From the NCBI RefSeq assembly GCF_910592395.1, contig NC_088311.1, positions 2,048,501 through 2,112,500 of the forward strand: a DNA stretch of 64,000 bases. Direction: 5' to 3'. The stretch is from Lineus longissimus. Its lineage: Eukaryota; Nemertea; Pilidiophora; Heteronemertea; Lineidae. The stretch's first letter is position 1; every line of letters starts with the position of its first letter. This document shows positions 25,600 through 37,600 of this stretch, in pieces. The notes below the pieces were generated by a model, which was given only the letters and a program-made list of their open reading frames with translations, made no database searches and was not told the DNA's origin. The position numbers and the translations under genes are program-made.

Positions 25600-28500
25600 A
25601 TGTCTCAACGCTGGACGTACCGGACAAACATGATGGTGGCGGTCTCGGCTAATAAGGTAAGCTCATACACTTATTGAATATAATAACATGTTTCTTCTTG
25701 TACAACAGTACAGGGAATAGTAGAAAGGTGTAAGCCTATCATATGTTAGAGGAGGATGTAAAATATGCATGATAGAATCGACATCAGACCTAATCAAAAG
25801 CTGTGGATAGTATTCTGTAGACATGGACGCGTTGGGACACCCGGTTGCGTGATTTTTGAGATCGTCCAACGAAAGAACATACTACTAGAACCCGTATCAA
25901 ATTACCAAGTGGTCTCGGTCGTCACTCTCCGGTCTCGCGCGCCAGACTACTAAAACGCTCCTCGAATGAGCCCAGATGACGGATGACGTAGTCAAAGGAT
26001 TTAAAAACCCTTCCTTGTTAAAATCAGATGGTTCATTTCATGTTGTCACTCATGTTTGCCTCTACATTAGACTACACTGCAACATATGTAACTGGCAATA
26101 ATTACTCTGCCACTATCAAGGGGTAACGTTGTTGTATGGTAATGGACCTGCAGGGGTTAACCAACTATCGAATACCAATGATCCTGAAACATGTAGCAAG
26201 AAATCTCAGGTTCGATCTCATGTTCACGTTAAGCCTGTCGATTACCAGGTCATCACTTCCACTTCAAAACGTGAATGTACATGTAGTTGCGTCATCATGA
26301 TGCCTTCCGCTGGCTAACTCGCAGGTTACATCGGGATAGAATGTGTAGTTGCGTAACCTGGCAACCACAGGCTAGTAAATGCAGGTACCACTTAGTTTTT
26401 AAAAGCAACAATATATTTAGAAATATCAAAACAGAAACCAAATAGATATCGCAAAACACTTTTTTTCATTCAGCGTTTGTATTTCTACTACTTTCAGAAG
26501 GCCCATCAGTTCATCCCCGCGACCGCCGCAGAGGATTGGAAATGTAGGGCGTCCAACATAAGAGCCAAGCGCCACTCCATTGACGTGGTGAACAAAAGAC
26601 AACACAGCTTCGACTCTGAAAGCAACACGAACGACAAACATTTCGCCAGACAGTACAGTGTTGATCTGGTGAACTTGAAGAGTATGGGGAACCAGGAATT
26701 CGATGAAGAAGTAGAAAGCGAAAATTTACAAGATCAGATTCGAATGTATTCTCAGCTGCACGAGCAAATGGTAGTAACAGGCGGTAATCAACTACCATCT
26801 GATATAAGAAGTCCTGATCATGATAAACCTAGGTCCGGTTTCACTACTGAAACTCGAAGTTCTTCTGCAACGGCCAAAAACAAGGTATCCGAAGAGGTGA
26901 ATTTAGAGACCGTCAATAACGGGACGTCAATTCAACTCAACGGGTCAGCTCCGCTAAGATACAACTTAGAAACCACAAACGGTAGTCCGAGCGACAGTCA
27001 CGGCGACGAGCCGACTCACGGTGCCAATGCCGATTCGCTCGTTACAGAAAGAAGAAGGAGTTCAAAGGCTGTCCTTACAAAGATGGCAGCCGTGTTTGGA
27101 CCAAGCGTTGACCCCGACCTTGATGATGACAGTCAAGGTTACGAGACGACTGAAAGCGAATTTGGAGAAACGGTCGCTAATGAGACACAACCAAAAACAG
27201 ACATGCCGGCACAACGCAGGGGTGACGAGAACGTGATGATAACAAATGAACAGGAATCCTACTCGACTTCTGTTCTTTCGAAACAAGGACAACTGTATCA
27301 TGCAGAAAACAATCGATTGCTGCGAGGAGAAATACAAACGGGTTCATCGTCTGCTCCTTCGACTGTCCCCGGGCAGAATGACCAAATCTTTGAAGACAAG
27401 AGCAAGAAGGCGACGACGCATGAAGAAAGGATAAGACAGTGGCAAATTTCCGATTGTTTCATGAGCCATGAGAGCTTCAGCGAGTCACTGCTAGATGGTT
27501 GCGATGTCCCAGACTACCCAGAAGAACGCATCACAAAAGAATATGGCGGCGAATACGCAGACGACACCCAAACAAAGATGTCTGCAGGTCAATATGGTGG
27601 CGATACAGATTTTAAACAATCATGTGAAGAAATTGAGAATGAGATTGCCTCAATTGGTGCGAGAAACGTGCGTTCTCCTCCTCGAGTTAATCCTATAACC
27701 TACAGGATCCCGGGGCAGTACTCGCAAAGAGATATGGTGCTTGGATATCTTACACCAAGGGAATATCTTCACCGAGTTAGACGAATGGAACTTGTCGACG
27801 ACGACATCATTATTGCCTCGTATCCGCAAACATGTAAGTATAACAAGCCTGAAGGTGTGACGGGACATCCACCGTCACCAGGGGTAAATCCATGGACCAT
27901 CGCAGCCCTAGCTTCGCAGCGCAAAAAAAATGCGCAGAGCCGAATAGCTTTGTACAAGCTTGCTTTACGCCGCTCGTACAATAGCACAATCAATCTGAGA
28001 GCAGGCCAAAACCAACTCCGCTAAAGCTAGCTCTCTGATCTTCTGTTATCCCGCGTTTACCACTGATATAATCACAGACACAAGAATTTCTTTCAATAGT
28101 CTAGCCTGTAATAGAGTCAATTGTAGTGTCTCCTTTTTCCTCACAGGTACAACCCCTATTGAGCAAATCGTCCTCATGTCTTCCCACCCCGAAGACTTCG
28201 ACAAGACAAAGGGCGGCGCATACATTACTCTGCCCTTCCTCGACCATTCCCTGCCCGAAGGCACAAACGGCATCAAACTTTTCGAAGCGTCTGGCCACCC
28301 GAGAATTCTGAGAACGTTTTTACCCTACCAGTGCATCCCCCGGCAGGCAGACGAAGGTGTCGCAAAGTGTATTTACATCATGCGCAACCCAAAAGACGCG
28401 CTCGTCGACTTGTACCACATGTACAAAACTAACACATTACTAGGCAAATTCCCCGGAACGTGGTCTGACTTCTTCGAGCTAGTTTTGGCTAACAATGTGT

Positions 28501-28808
28501 GCTACGGAGACATATTTTATCATTACCTGAGCTGGTGGCTCCACAGAGGACAACGTAATGTTTTGATCATAAATTTTGAAGATATTCTGAGAGACAGACG
28601 ACAGATGATTGAGACCATTACGTCTTTTTGTGACCAGACGGCAGTGTCGTCTGCAAAAATGCACCAGATCACGGAGGCAGTTTCAAATTTTGCTGTTCAA
28701 CCATCAACATGGAAGAAATATTTTACCGTTGAACAGAATGAAGTATTTAACACTTTAATGCACGAACGTCTCGTTGAATCTGGTTTAGATCTTTTCCTGG
28801 ACATTTAA
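25600..28808 (+). CDS. Sulfotransferase-fold pseudoenzyme with long disordered N-terminal extension
   Basis: Proposed coding exons 25600-25656 (MSQRWTYRTNMMVAVSANK, donor AAG|GTAAGC), 26498-27833 and 28147-28808 (TAA) join in phases 0 and 1 and give 684 residues. Residues 1-415 are low-complexity, charged and Ser/Thr-rich with no known domain. Residues 416-684 are clearly paralogous to the upstream sulfotransferase (YRIPGQY, GKFPGTWSDFFE, NNVCYGD, YLSWW) and split by an intron in the same codon. The active site is gone: YPKTGTT is YPQTCTT, KTHLP is RTFLP (catalytic His lost), the PAPS serine of RNPKDxxVS is Asp, and about 26 residues including most of the TSFKNMK region and RKGxxGDWK are deleted or altered. 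Sulfotransfer is therefore unlikely. The frame is open throughout and splice sites are good, so this looks like a maintained gene. The first exon is the least certain part. Confidence 0.8.
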
Positions 28809-29375
28809 TTTCTCCGCCGGAACACGTAGCATCAACCTGCATGCTAGTAAAACAGAATAAGTAGATAGGTTGACTATAGGAAGAAGCCATGTGGGCCTGA
28901 CTACCAGACACATGTGTTCTCAGTTGGCCTGGAGTTTCGATCTTCAAGTCCCAGTGACTATACATGCACTCCGGATACAGTGGACCGGCCGACTTATAAT
29001 CTCATCCCTCAAACAGAAGTCTTTGAAATTTCTTGACTGGAGTGTATCCGGCATGATCATGAAATGTGTGACAGTACCGTTTTGTGGCGCGTTGTGTAAT
29101 TTCTGTACCATAATATGTGGCTTGCTCCCAATCCCACTCCCGCCAATGAAACCAAATACGACTCTCAATTAAAAGGAATTTCATATGATACTTGTGTGAC
29201 GTGTTTTATTGTAATGACTACACCCCGGACGCAGTGGACCGGTCTCGGCCTGTCGCCATGAAGAAAGGACGATCAGGATGACGAACTGCACACCTGAGTC
29301 TAGTGATGACTGGCAATTAAGAAATTAAATGGTTCAACTGCCAGGTGTAGAGAGAAGTTTGAAATGTCCTTAGGC

Positions 29376-29467
29376 TAATTTGGCACAAATAGTTCCAGCA
29401 TATCTTATAATTCGGTATTGCGACAGATTTTTCTTGATATATCGTATTTATATAGCTCGGTGATATT
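29376..29467 (+). repeat. Dispersed repeat, copy A
   Basis: Resembles 30159-30249, including the identical core ATATCGTATTTATATAGCTC and the shared segment ACAAATAGTTCCAG. Similarity resumes weakly on both sides of the pair (TTTGAATG, GAGGTCAAC), suggesting a longer, decayed element. Confidence 0.7.
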
Positions 29468-29483
29468 ATACGAATTAATATAT

Positions 29484-29517
29484 ATGAAAAACAGCCCATC
29501 TCATGCCAAAGTTGTCC
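29484..29517 (+). repeat. 34-bp dispersed repeat (partner at 30741-30774)
   Basis: ATGAAAAACAGCCCATCTCA and the following 14 bases recur at 30741-30774 with one mismatch. It probably belongs to the same decayed repeat family as the 92-bp copy just upstream. Confidence 0.65.
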
Positions 29518-29986
29518 CTTCAACAAAGAATGTTTGTAGCTGATTTTATGGTTTGAATGACCATTTTGAAAAAGGGTTTGGAATCGAGGTCAACCAAAAT
29601 AGTTGTTGGCCTCAATGTACCCTCGGGAATTCAAGCCGCCGACTAGTCAAACCATTCTCTGGAGTGCTCGAACACCTGGAATCAGTGTGTACTTCAGCTT
29701 GAAAAGTTCGGGTGAAGGGAATTCTTCATGATAATATTCATAACGGTATAAGATGATGGTAAGAGGGCCGGCGAATCTAGAAACTGGAAGAAGAGGGAGC
29801 GTGCACTGCATTTCTCATCAAAATTCCTGGACAGGTGTGTTCAAAATTTCATGAGTGGTCAATTAAAAAAAGTTTACATCAATTAGGAGCCGTGCGTCTG
29901 GTGCACCCGCTTGGATCCGCGCCTGATAAACGTACATGATGAATGAATAATAATAAGAAAATGTTTCAAAAAAACACGAAAAAACA

Positions 29987-30060
29987 GGTTCGCCGAGGTT
30001 CGAACCCGTGACCATCCAATCCGCAGTGAGACCGTCTAACCGCCGAGGCCATCAAGGCTT
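29987..30060 (-). repeat. tRNA-like block, probably SINE-derived
   Basis: The minus strand has a box-A-like TGGCCTCGGCGGTTAGACGG and, about 33 bases on, a box-B-like GGGTTCGAACC, the RNA polymerase III internal promoter layout. Acceptor-stem pairing is poor and no clean anticodon arm forms. An AT-rich tail follows. A tRNA-derived SINE or dead tRNA copy is more likely than a working tRNA gene. Confidence 0.45.
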
Positions 30061-30158
30061 TACTGATTTGGGTATGATAGACAGGGATTTACCTTGTTCA
30101 ATTCGTCGCCATATTGAAACAGCGCCATGATTGTGACGAGGTCACGCTGGCGGAAGAG

Positions 30159-30249
30159 TAATTGGGTACAAATAGTTCCAGATAATCGTATCATTCAATA
30201 TTGCGACAGAGTTTTCTTCATATATCGTATTTATATAGCTCGGTGATAT
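30159..30249 (+). repeat. Dispersed repeat, copy B
   Basis: Second copy of the 29376-29467 repeat in the same orientation, 0.8 kb downstream. Confidence 0.7.
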
Positions 30250-31620
30250 AAAAGATAATGTTCGCAGTTGATATTAATGTTTGAATGGCTTTCTCAAGAA
30301 AAATTTAGAAGCGAGGTCAACAGGGTCAAAAGAAATAGTCTTTGGCGCCAATGATGTCAGCCTTGGCGGATTTGAATTAAGATTCGAGTCGATTCTTTTG
30401 GAGTCGGAAGTGCGCATGCACACGGCAATCGTATCTATATAGCTCCGCGCACGTGATTTGAAGGGACAATTTGGGTGTGGGATTTAGGTGACCAGGAAGA
30501 TGATATGTACTTTGAATCTATCCGCCTGCTCATCACTGTAGTTACAAACTAAATGCTCATCACTAATAATAAATTTAGCGTGTAATGTGAGACGGGTTTG
30601 ACATGACTTGCAAATCTTAGATTTTTAGGCAAACGTACAGTTTCATTCCGTTTTGGTGAGATCATTTTAGCAGTTTGATGATATGTCGATAATTCTCTCA
30701 GCTCCTTGAGAAGTCACGGTCCTACTTGAAGCTATTTTGCATGAAAAACAGCCTATCTCATGCCAAAGTTGTCCAGGGCCCCTGATGAATTCCCTCCCTT
30801 TAGCCTCGTTTGTTCCTTCGGCATTAAATGTCCGCAGAAATTCTATTATGCGCTTTAATCTCTCAGCTATTGACGACCACATCCCATTATCCATCAGAAT
30901 ACGATTAATAGGCTCTGACTCTTTTTCCAGGGGATATTTTATTCTTCTTTACCGGGAAACGATGCTGTAAATGCCGGCTTTGCGAAATACATGTACACAA
31001 AATGTTTTATTGCATGAGACTGCACTTTTTTGGCTAAATAGAATAGCTTTTGGAAGAAAATGATATTTAGATGTGAAGAAATTGCTCAATAGCCTAAGGT
31101 TAGTGAGTCGCCTAAGGTTAGTGAGTCGCTTTTGTAGTTAACGCACATCCGGTAGTGTCTGATCATTCTTTTTTACGCTACATGTACTTTAACCTAAAGT
31201 TACTCGGGACTGGCGCTAGAGCGGTCCATCCTGAGCTACAGGTTTTTGATACTCCTACGTCCCATACAAAATAGCGAGAGCTGTAATAGCGAGAGCTGGA
31301 GCATATGGAAAACCACTGGGTGCCGAGGATGGAGCGGTCGGGCTCGATTCATACTGGGCATGCGCTTCAAGGCCCGAGATCCGGTGCTCACCGAACGCAA
31401 CGCTAATCGAACGCGCTTCTTGTAAGCGGCGACATCGTGTGGGAAAAGGGTGAACCACTGTTAATTGAACACGCATGCGCATAAATCTCCGAATAATTTT
31501 CAGATTAGAGATTTATTTGCTGAAACTGCCGTAATCATTCGCTTTCTTCCCCTAAATAACTAGACCGGCGCTTCTGCCGAGCCTTTGGATAAATATAATA
31601 CACATACGTCTATCCAGACA

Positions 31621-34600
31621 ATGGCTGAAGATATGGAAACCAAGGGTAAGGGGTGAAAATGAACAATGATTGTTGGGGGAAAAGTCTCCACACAACATGC
31701 ACAAGGAGTAAGGACAAAATGAAAATCAAAATGGCGTCGGTTTATTTTTTGAAGAATGGTCATTTGTGAAGACATTGTTTGTAGTGCAGCCATGTGCCAT
31801 GGCAGATACCCTCAATGGGCTCATGTCAGGCGAAGGAAGCTGCTGCTGGCCCCCACAACAAACAAGCAGCAAACGAAAGACTGCATAGTCGCATACCTAC
31901 CACATGATGACTGAGTCACTGACATGTTCTTTTGTTCAGTATGTATACAGGTTTAGTTTGTATTTGTTGTTTTCGCTAGCAGTGACTTCCGCTGACTGGG
32001 TACTGACACTGATGTATAAGTGACTATTCTCTCCTGATCCAGCATTCTTTGTTTGCTCTCGCTGGCTAAGTTTCTGAAGTTTGGTCCTAGAGAATAAAGA
32101 GATGCTCTTGCCAGTCTTGGACTACATGGCAAAACTACTGGCTTCGGTTACATTTATGATTTCAGCTGGTAAACAATGGTAAAATTCTTCAAATCATGTT
32201 TTTAGATGGTGTCGAAAATGTTTTAGATGATATCCTGGTCCGTGAAGAAGAGGATATGCTTCTCTCCGGTGATTTACCGGAAGCTGTAAAGAAAGGTATG
32301 CACAAACACTGACTGTGACTGTCAACTGTAGGCCACCAACTGGATACGCATACACATGGTACACCACATAACCACAACAACTTTATTATGATGGATCTTT
32401 TTGATCAGATATGTCAGAAAATGTCTTCTCAGAGACACTTACTGCCGTCTTTGACCGTGATGACGTATTGTTAAGATGTTCTGTTTTCCTGACCCTGACC
32501 CAGGTGTATGCGCTTCTAGAAGGGGCTATTCATGATGCGTTATACTTTTAGCTTATATATGATAGTTTTGGTAGTTGTCGTGGAACAAAAATGAAGAACC
32601 ACTTGATTGATGTTCGAAAAAGGTCATGCAGGCCCAGGGTAAAGAAAGGATGGCCGCCAAGATATGACGGCGACGCATCTCATGTACATGTACATGGAGC
32701 CTATGTTATATATAGGTGATGGTCAATCAGTTTATCAGAAGAATTTAAATGAAATCAAGAAGATACAGTTCAGTGACATTGTTTTCCCTTCAAAATGGAA
32801 CACAAGAAAGTATAACTTTTCATTTAAGGTGAACAGTGAAGTACAGCAATAGTTGAACCAAGAAATATTTTCAGATTGTGTTTCTTATTGAATTCTTGGA
32901 ACAACAATAGATCAGTAGAACTGTCGCAGTAAACTTTGAAATAACATATTATAAAAACAGTTTTATGTTGACTTCCAGTAACTAAACCAACTACAAAGAA
33001 AGTTGTCAAGAAGAAAGTGGCTGCAACTACTACCAAGATGGGTGCTAAGACAATAACTGCGAAAGTTGCAGCTGGTAAGGCTCCAGCTAAAACTGCTGGC
33101 AGTGGCACGACTGTCAAAAAAGTTAAGAAGGTTGTCAAGAAATCAGCCACATCAACCCAATCTGCAAAGCCTGAGACTAGTGCTGCTGCAGCTACAACCA
33201 CAACGCCAGATAAAAAAGCAGAAAGGCCAAAGACTAAGACTGACACTAGTGAAACGCAACCAAAGAAAGGTGATGATGAAATCAAAGACCTGGAGCGTAA
33301 ACGCCAACAGCTTGCCAAGGAGAACGCTGAGCGCAAGAAGAAGCTTGACAAACTAAAAGAAGAGGAAAAGATACTCAGCGTTGCTGCAGATTTAGGTACT
33401 AACATTGTGTTGTATGATGATTTATCTGGACTTTTCTTGGTGTCTTTTGATTCTACGATTCAAGATTTTCTTAAGTATCCGCTTCAAATAAATACATGAC
33501 AGAGTAACCCTGATTACTTTGTTTCAATTGTAAGCCTTCTGATTGTCATTCACATGTGATGTCGGCTTGGTATATGCAGCTGTCAATTAGCCTGTTTTTA
33601 AATAGGTGGATAATTTTGATGTCCTTGCAAGAAGACTGCTCCTTTACTGCTGGCAACAACAAATTCTTCTTCTGATATACTAACATACTATTGGTTGCAT
33701 TATTCAATATGCAGCTGTTTCAGTTTCTATTGGATGGGTTAACAAGTGTAAGAATTTGTGTTGCTTCTGTGTTTACTCAAGCCTTCAGAGTGATACAGAG
33801 TAGATCATGGTAACTTCAGTGACCAGGATTAGTGTTTCTGCTAAAAAGTACTTCTCAATTTTCGGTTTTTCTCCTGAATTTTTTCATGCCTTTTTTCATC
33901 AGTGACTGTTGCATTTATGTTTAAAGCAGGCCGCTGCACCCTGTCTAGTTATGTTTCTCAGTCAGCCATCCACCAACTGGCAGCTCTCCGACAAAATCAG
34001 CTTGTTGGTGAGCTACCCAAGTGCCTGCGCCTATGTCCAAACATTGCATGTTGCCGATTGTGTTTCGCAGTCACCAACCTACTGACAAACTGCTCCTGGC
34101 CTTGTTATTCTTTGGTTATGGGGTATGTCAGAAACAACTCCATAAAGGAAGCATCCTTCACAAAGTGGATAGTTGGATGTCTCTTAAATATGATGCACAG
34201 GGTTTGTTTTGCGTTTCATGTTTAACCATTTTGCCTTTTGGTAACCTTGCTCGTAGCGTTTACAGATAGCAAGCTTCAAAAACAAACTCGATTAACTCTT
34301 GATAAGGTTGTTAGATGTCTGATCTGGTGTTGCGTGTGTGTTTCATCTGTGAATTTCCGTTGTTTTTCCTCCCTGCAGATGACCAAGATGAACAAGACTA
34401 TGAAGAAATTGATGAGGGTGAGGAGAATCTCAACTACAGCTTCAGTGCTGATGAAGAGAAGGAGGTCAAAGTCAAGAAAGAGAAGGAAGATGGTGATGGG
34501 AATCTGGAGTATGATACGAGAAGTGAGGCCGGCACCAGCTCGGGTACCTCGGAAAGCGAGAGCGAGACCGACACGTCTGATTCTGAATCAGGTACTTTAC

Positions 34601-37600
34601 TCTCGGATCAAATTCATTGGGAATGACTTCAGTACATGATTCATACACTTCACAGTCATTCATTTCAGGCCAGTCTAAACTCTCCTTTGTTCTGAAAAAG
34701 GTAATTTCAAGAGATACAGTAGAACCAAAGGTAGCTTGTGGTGATTATCTCGGAAAAGAAATTTTGGCAGTGACGACACTTTCGATGATGTCTTCTTGCA
34801 GATGATGGTGAGGAGAGAAAAGGCAAACGTCACAAGTACCAGAGTGGTCAGAGGGGTATTTCGCCCATTGAGTGGGATCAGAAGACAGCCAGCGGTCAAG
34901 AGAAATCAGATTCTGATGATGATAGTACCACTAAAGAAGAACTTGCAGGCAAGTTTCTAAGATTTCTGACAATTTTCAGATTTCAAATTTACAGTTTGTT
35001 GTGGAGTAAATTTCTTATTGCTCGGGACCGCTATAAACTCGATGCAGTTTCTTTGCAGAAAACCATGAAAAGTAATTTAACCTCCTCTATTGCATCTTTA
35101 GTTTTCTGCAGCGAAGGCTAATAATCTTCTTACTATGACTCACCTCTTTGAATTATCTTTTCATGAATTAATCTTTCATTTCAGATCGTAATGTCCGGTA
35201 CCTGAAGTATATATTCCGTGATGCCAAATTCTACCTGATCAAGAGTAACAACCATGAGAACATCTCTCTGGCAAAAGCCAAGTGTGTTTGGTCAACCCCT
35301 CCACAAAATGAAGTCAAACTCAACAATGCGTACCGAGTGAGTTTTTAGTTTTGTTACCGAACAAACATTGACTGAGGAAGTGAAACTTTAACGAGAAGTG
35401 AAAGCTGAAATGAGTAGTTGAGTTGATTTTCAAGCATTTAGAATAGAACAATAAATAGGCACTGGTCTGGTAGGGTATGACAGTGGTTGTGAGCTCAGCA
35501 AGATCACAATTTCAAGTAGTCTAAAAGATACATATGTTTTCGATCACACCTCTTCTGCTCTGACACTTATTGTTTCATTTTGTCTTTCAGGAACATCGCA
35601 ATGTCATCCTCATTTTCTCTGTGAAGGAAAGTGGAAAATTCCAAGGTCAGTTCAATGCTGGACATCTTTCTTTCTGTACTTCGATTTGCAAATTGTTTCT
35701 TCATGATACTTGGATGTGGGAGCAATCATGAGAGTGGGTGCTGAGACAATGTAGATGTCCGATGGGGAGGAGTACCATACAGGAGGTTCTTCAAACCATT
35801 GTAATTGCAGTCTAATCACCGACCACAGTTTCTGATGTCTCAGATATCTTTCTTCTTGCAGGGTATGCCCGTTTGGCTGGACTCTCTGACAAAGACCACC
35901 CACCAGTGCGATGGGTTCTTCCTCCTGGGCTTACAGCCAGGGCACTCTCCGGAGTGTTCAGACTTCAATGGATCAACAGGTACCAACTTACGATCAAATC
36001 CACATAACTTGTTAAACAATCAGTATGCATGTATGGTCTTTTCTTTTATGATATGAAGATGATTGTAATGTAAAATGACACTGTCACAGCTTTGATAGAT
36101 ACAAGGACTGTCGCAGCCACAGACTTTTGCCACCGTTTATTTCCACACATGCCTATTAATTACAGGTTAGACAAAGAGGCCTATTGTACATGTGCCCCTC
36201 AGTAGGCATAAACCCATCGCCTGATTTGGAAATGAAATGGTGAGTTCTTGATGATTGCATGGTCTAATTTGTACTTTCCTTGCAGGAAAGAGGTGCCATT
36301 CACGAAGACCATGCATCTGCAGAACTCTTGGAATGACAACAAGCCAATCAAGATTGGGAGAGATGGACAGGCAAGTAACCTGACATTCAGTTCTGTTTTG
36401 TTCCTGTTGCTTTTAGAACAAGTGGAAAATAAGAATCGTGTGTCCATGCTCGAGCCGTGTATTGAGGGATACTATCAATCTGTATGCTCAGTAGCCAGAT
36501 TATATCTGTTTGAAATTGATGAATATTGCCAAAGTTCTGATAGCATAAACACTCAAACATGTCACAGACCTGTTTTCATTAATTACTTACTCTTAAATCA
36601 TTACTTCAGCTCCAGATCTATTCATTGTTTCAGGAAATCGAGCCATACGTGGGGTCAGAACTGTGTCGACTCTTTCCAAATGACGACAACATCGACGTAG
36701 CTAGCCTTGCAAGGAAAGTGAAACGTGAACGTAGGAATTTAGTTCCTAAGGATTTCCGTGACCGACCATTTCATCCACCTCGCCGGGAGGCAATTAGGTT
36801 AGAAATCTTGATGTTTGGACCGATGTATAGTAGCCGGTATGAACTGGTCTCTTGATGATATGGGGTAGAACTCTGAAGTGAGAACACTATCAACAAACTG
36901 AAGGATTTCACCTTCCTGAAGGTCTAATCCTTGTAGTTTGATTGGCCACCATTGATGTGCCAAAAATGCTGCCCCCGTACGATTGGCCTACAATAGGCTT
37001 TGGGACTCTCAGACGCAGCTGACTCTCTCTGTTACTTCCATATCAGTCAAATCGGGTTTTCTTCTCTGCACTTAAAAACCTTTGGGTCTTTGGTGGTAAG
37101 TATAGAGAGACCAAATATAATTGTTTTCTCACCATTTCCAGTCCCTTCTACAGGAATTCACGTGCCTGTTCACATGGTGTGTGAGGTACAAGGATCTGCC
37201 CTTAGTGGCAATGGAGAAATTCTCATTCGAAATATCGTGTGGATATCAACGTCAATGAAAGCAAGGCTTCTTTGCATCATTATGTGCTATCATAAGTCGA
37301 CAAGTAACCTCTTAGTGAGCTTGCTAAAATACGCCATGGACACTTGTGAGAGAAAGCAGGATAAGCATGGATTATACTTGTGTGTAAGGTTCCCATTTCA
37401 ATTGAAAAAGTGAGGTCTTATCTCTAGGGACTTCTGCGTATAGCTCTAAATGGCTACCTGCATGCTCATAAAGGACTCTGTATCTATCATACAGCAAATT
37501 TAGTTCTTCTCCGCTGTTTCAAATTGTCTAACAAGTTAGAGGGACTGCTATTAAACAGGACTTCCCTGTGCGTAACAGATTGGCCAAAAAAGTGAGAAAT

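Larger units (their letters stand above)
28809..31620. other. Intergenic stretch with dispersed repeats
   Basis: No gene is supported. It holds a pair of related 90-bp repeats, a 34-bp repeat pair, a tRNA-like block and a 19-bp tandem duplication near 31094-31131 (CCTAAGGTTAGTGAGTCG twice), listed separately where clear. The last few hundred bases before 31621 presumably contain the YTHDC1 promoter. Confidence 0.6.

Noticed and set aside
26477-26497. Start of the pseudo-sulfotransferase long frame upstream of 26498
   Set aside because: There is no ATG here, and the stretch ends in a clear acceptor (CTACTACTTTCAG), so these codons are intronic; the first exon is placed at 25600-25656.
29987-30060. 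Functional tRNA gene
   Set aside because: A and B boxes are present, but acceptor and anticodon stems do not pair well, and it sits in a repeat-rich stretch.
33902-34269. Coding exon in the YTHDC1 intron between 33395 and 34379
   Set aside because: The frames have no resemblance to YTH proteins, and exons 3 and 4 already join in phase 1 without it.
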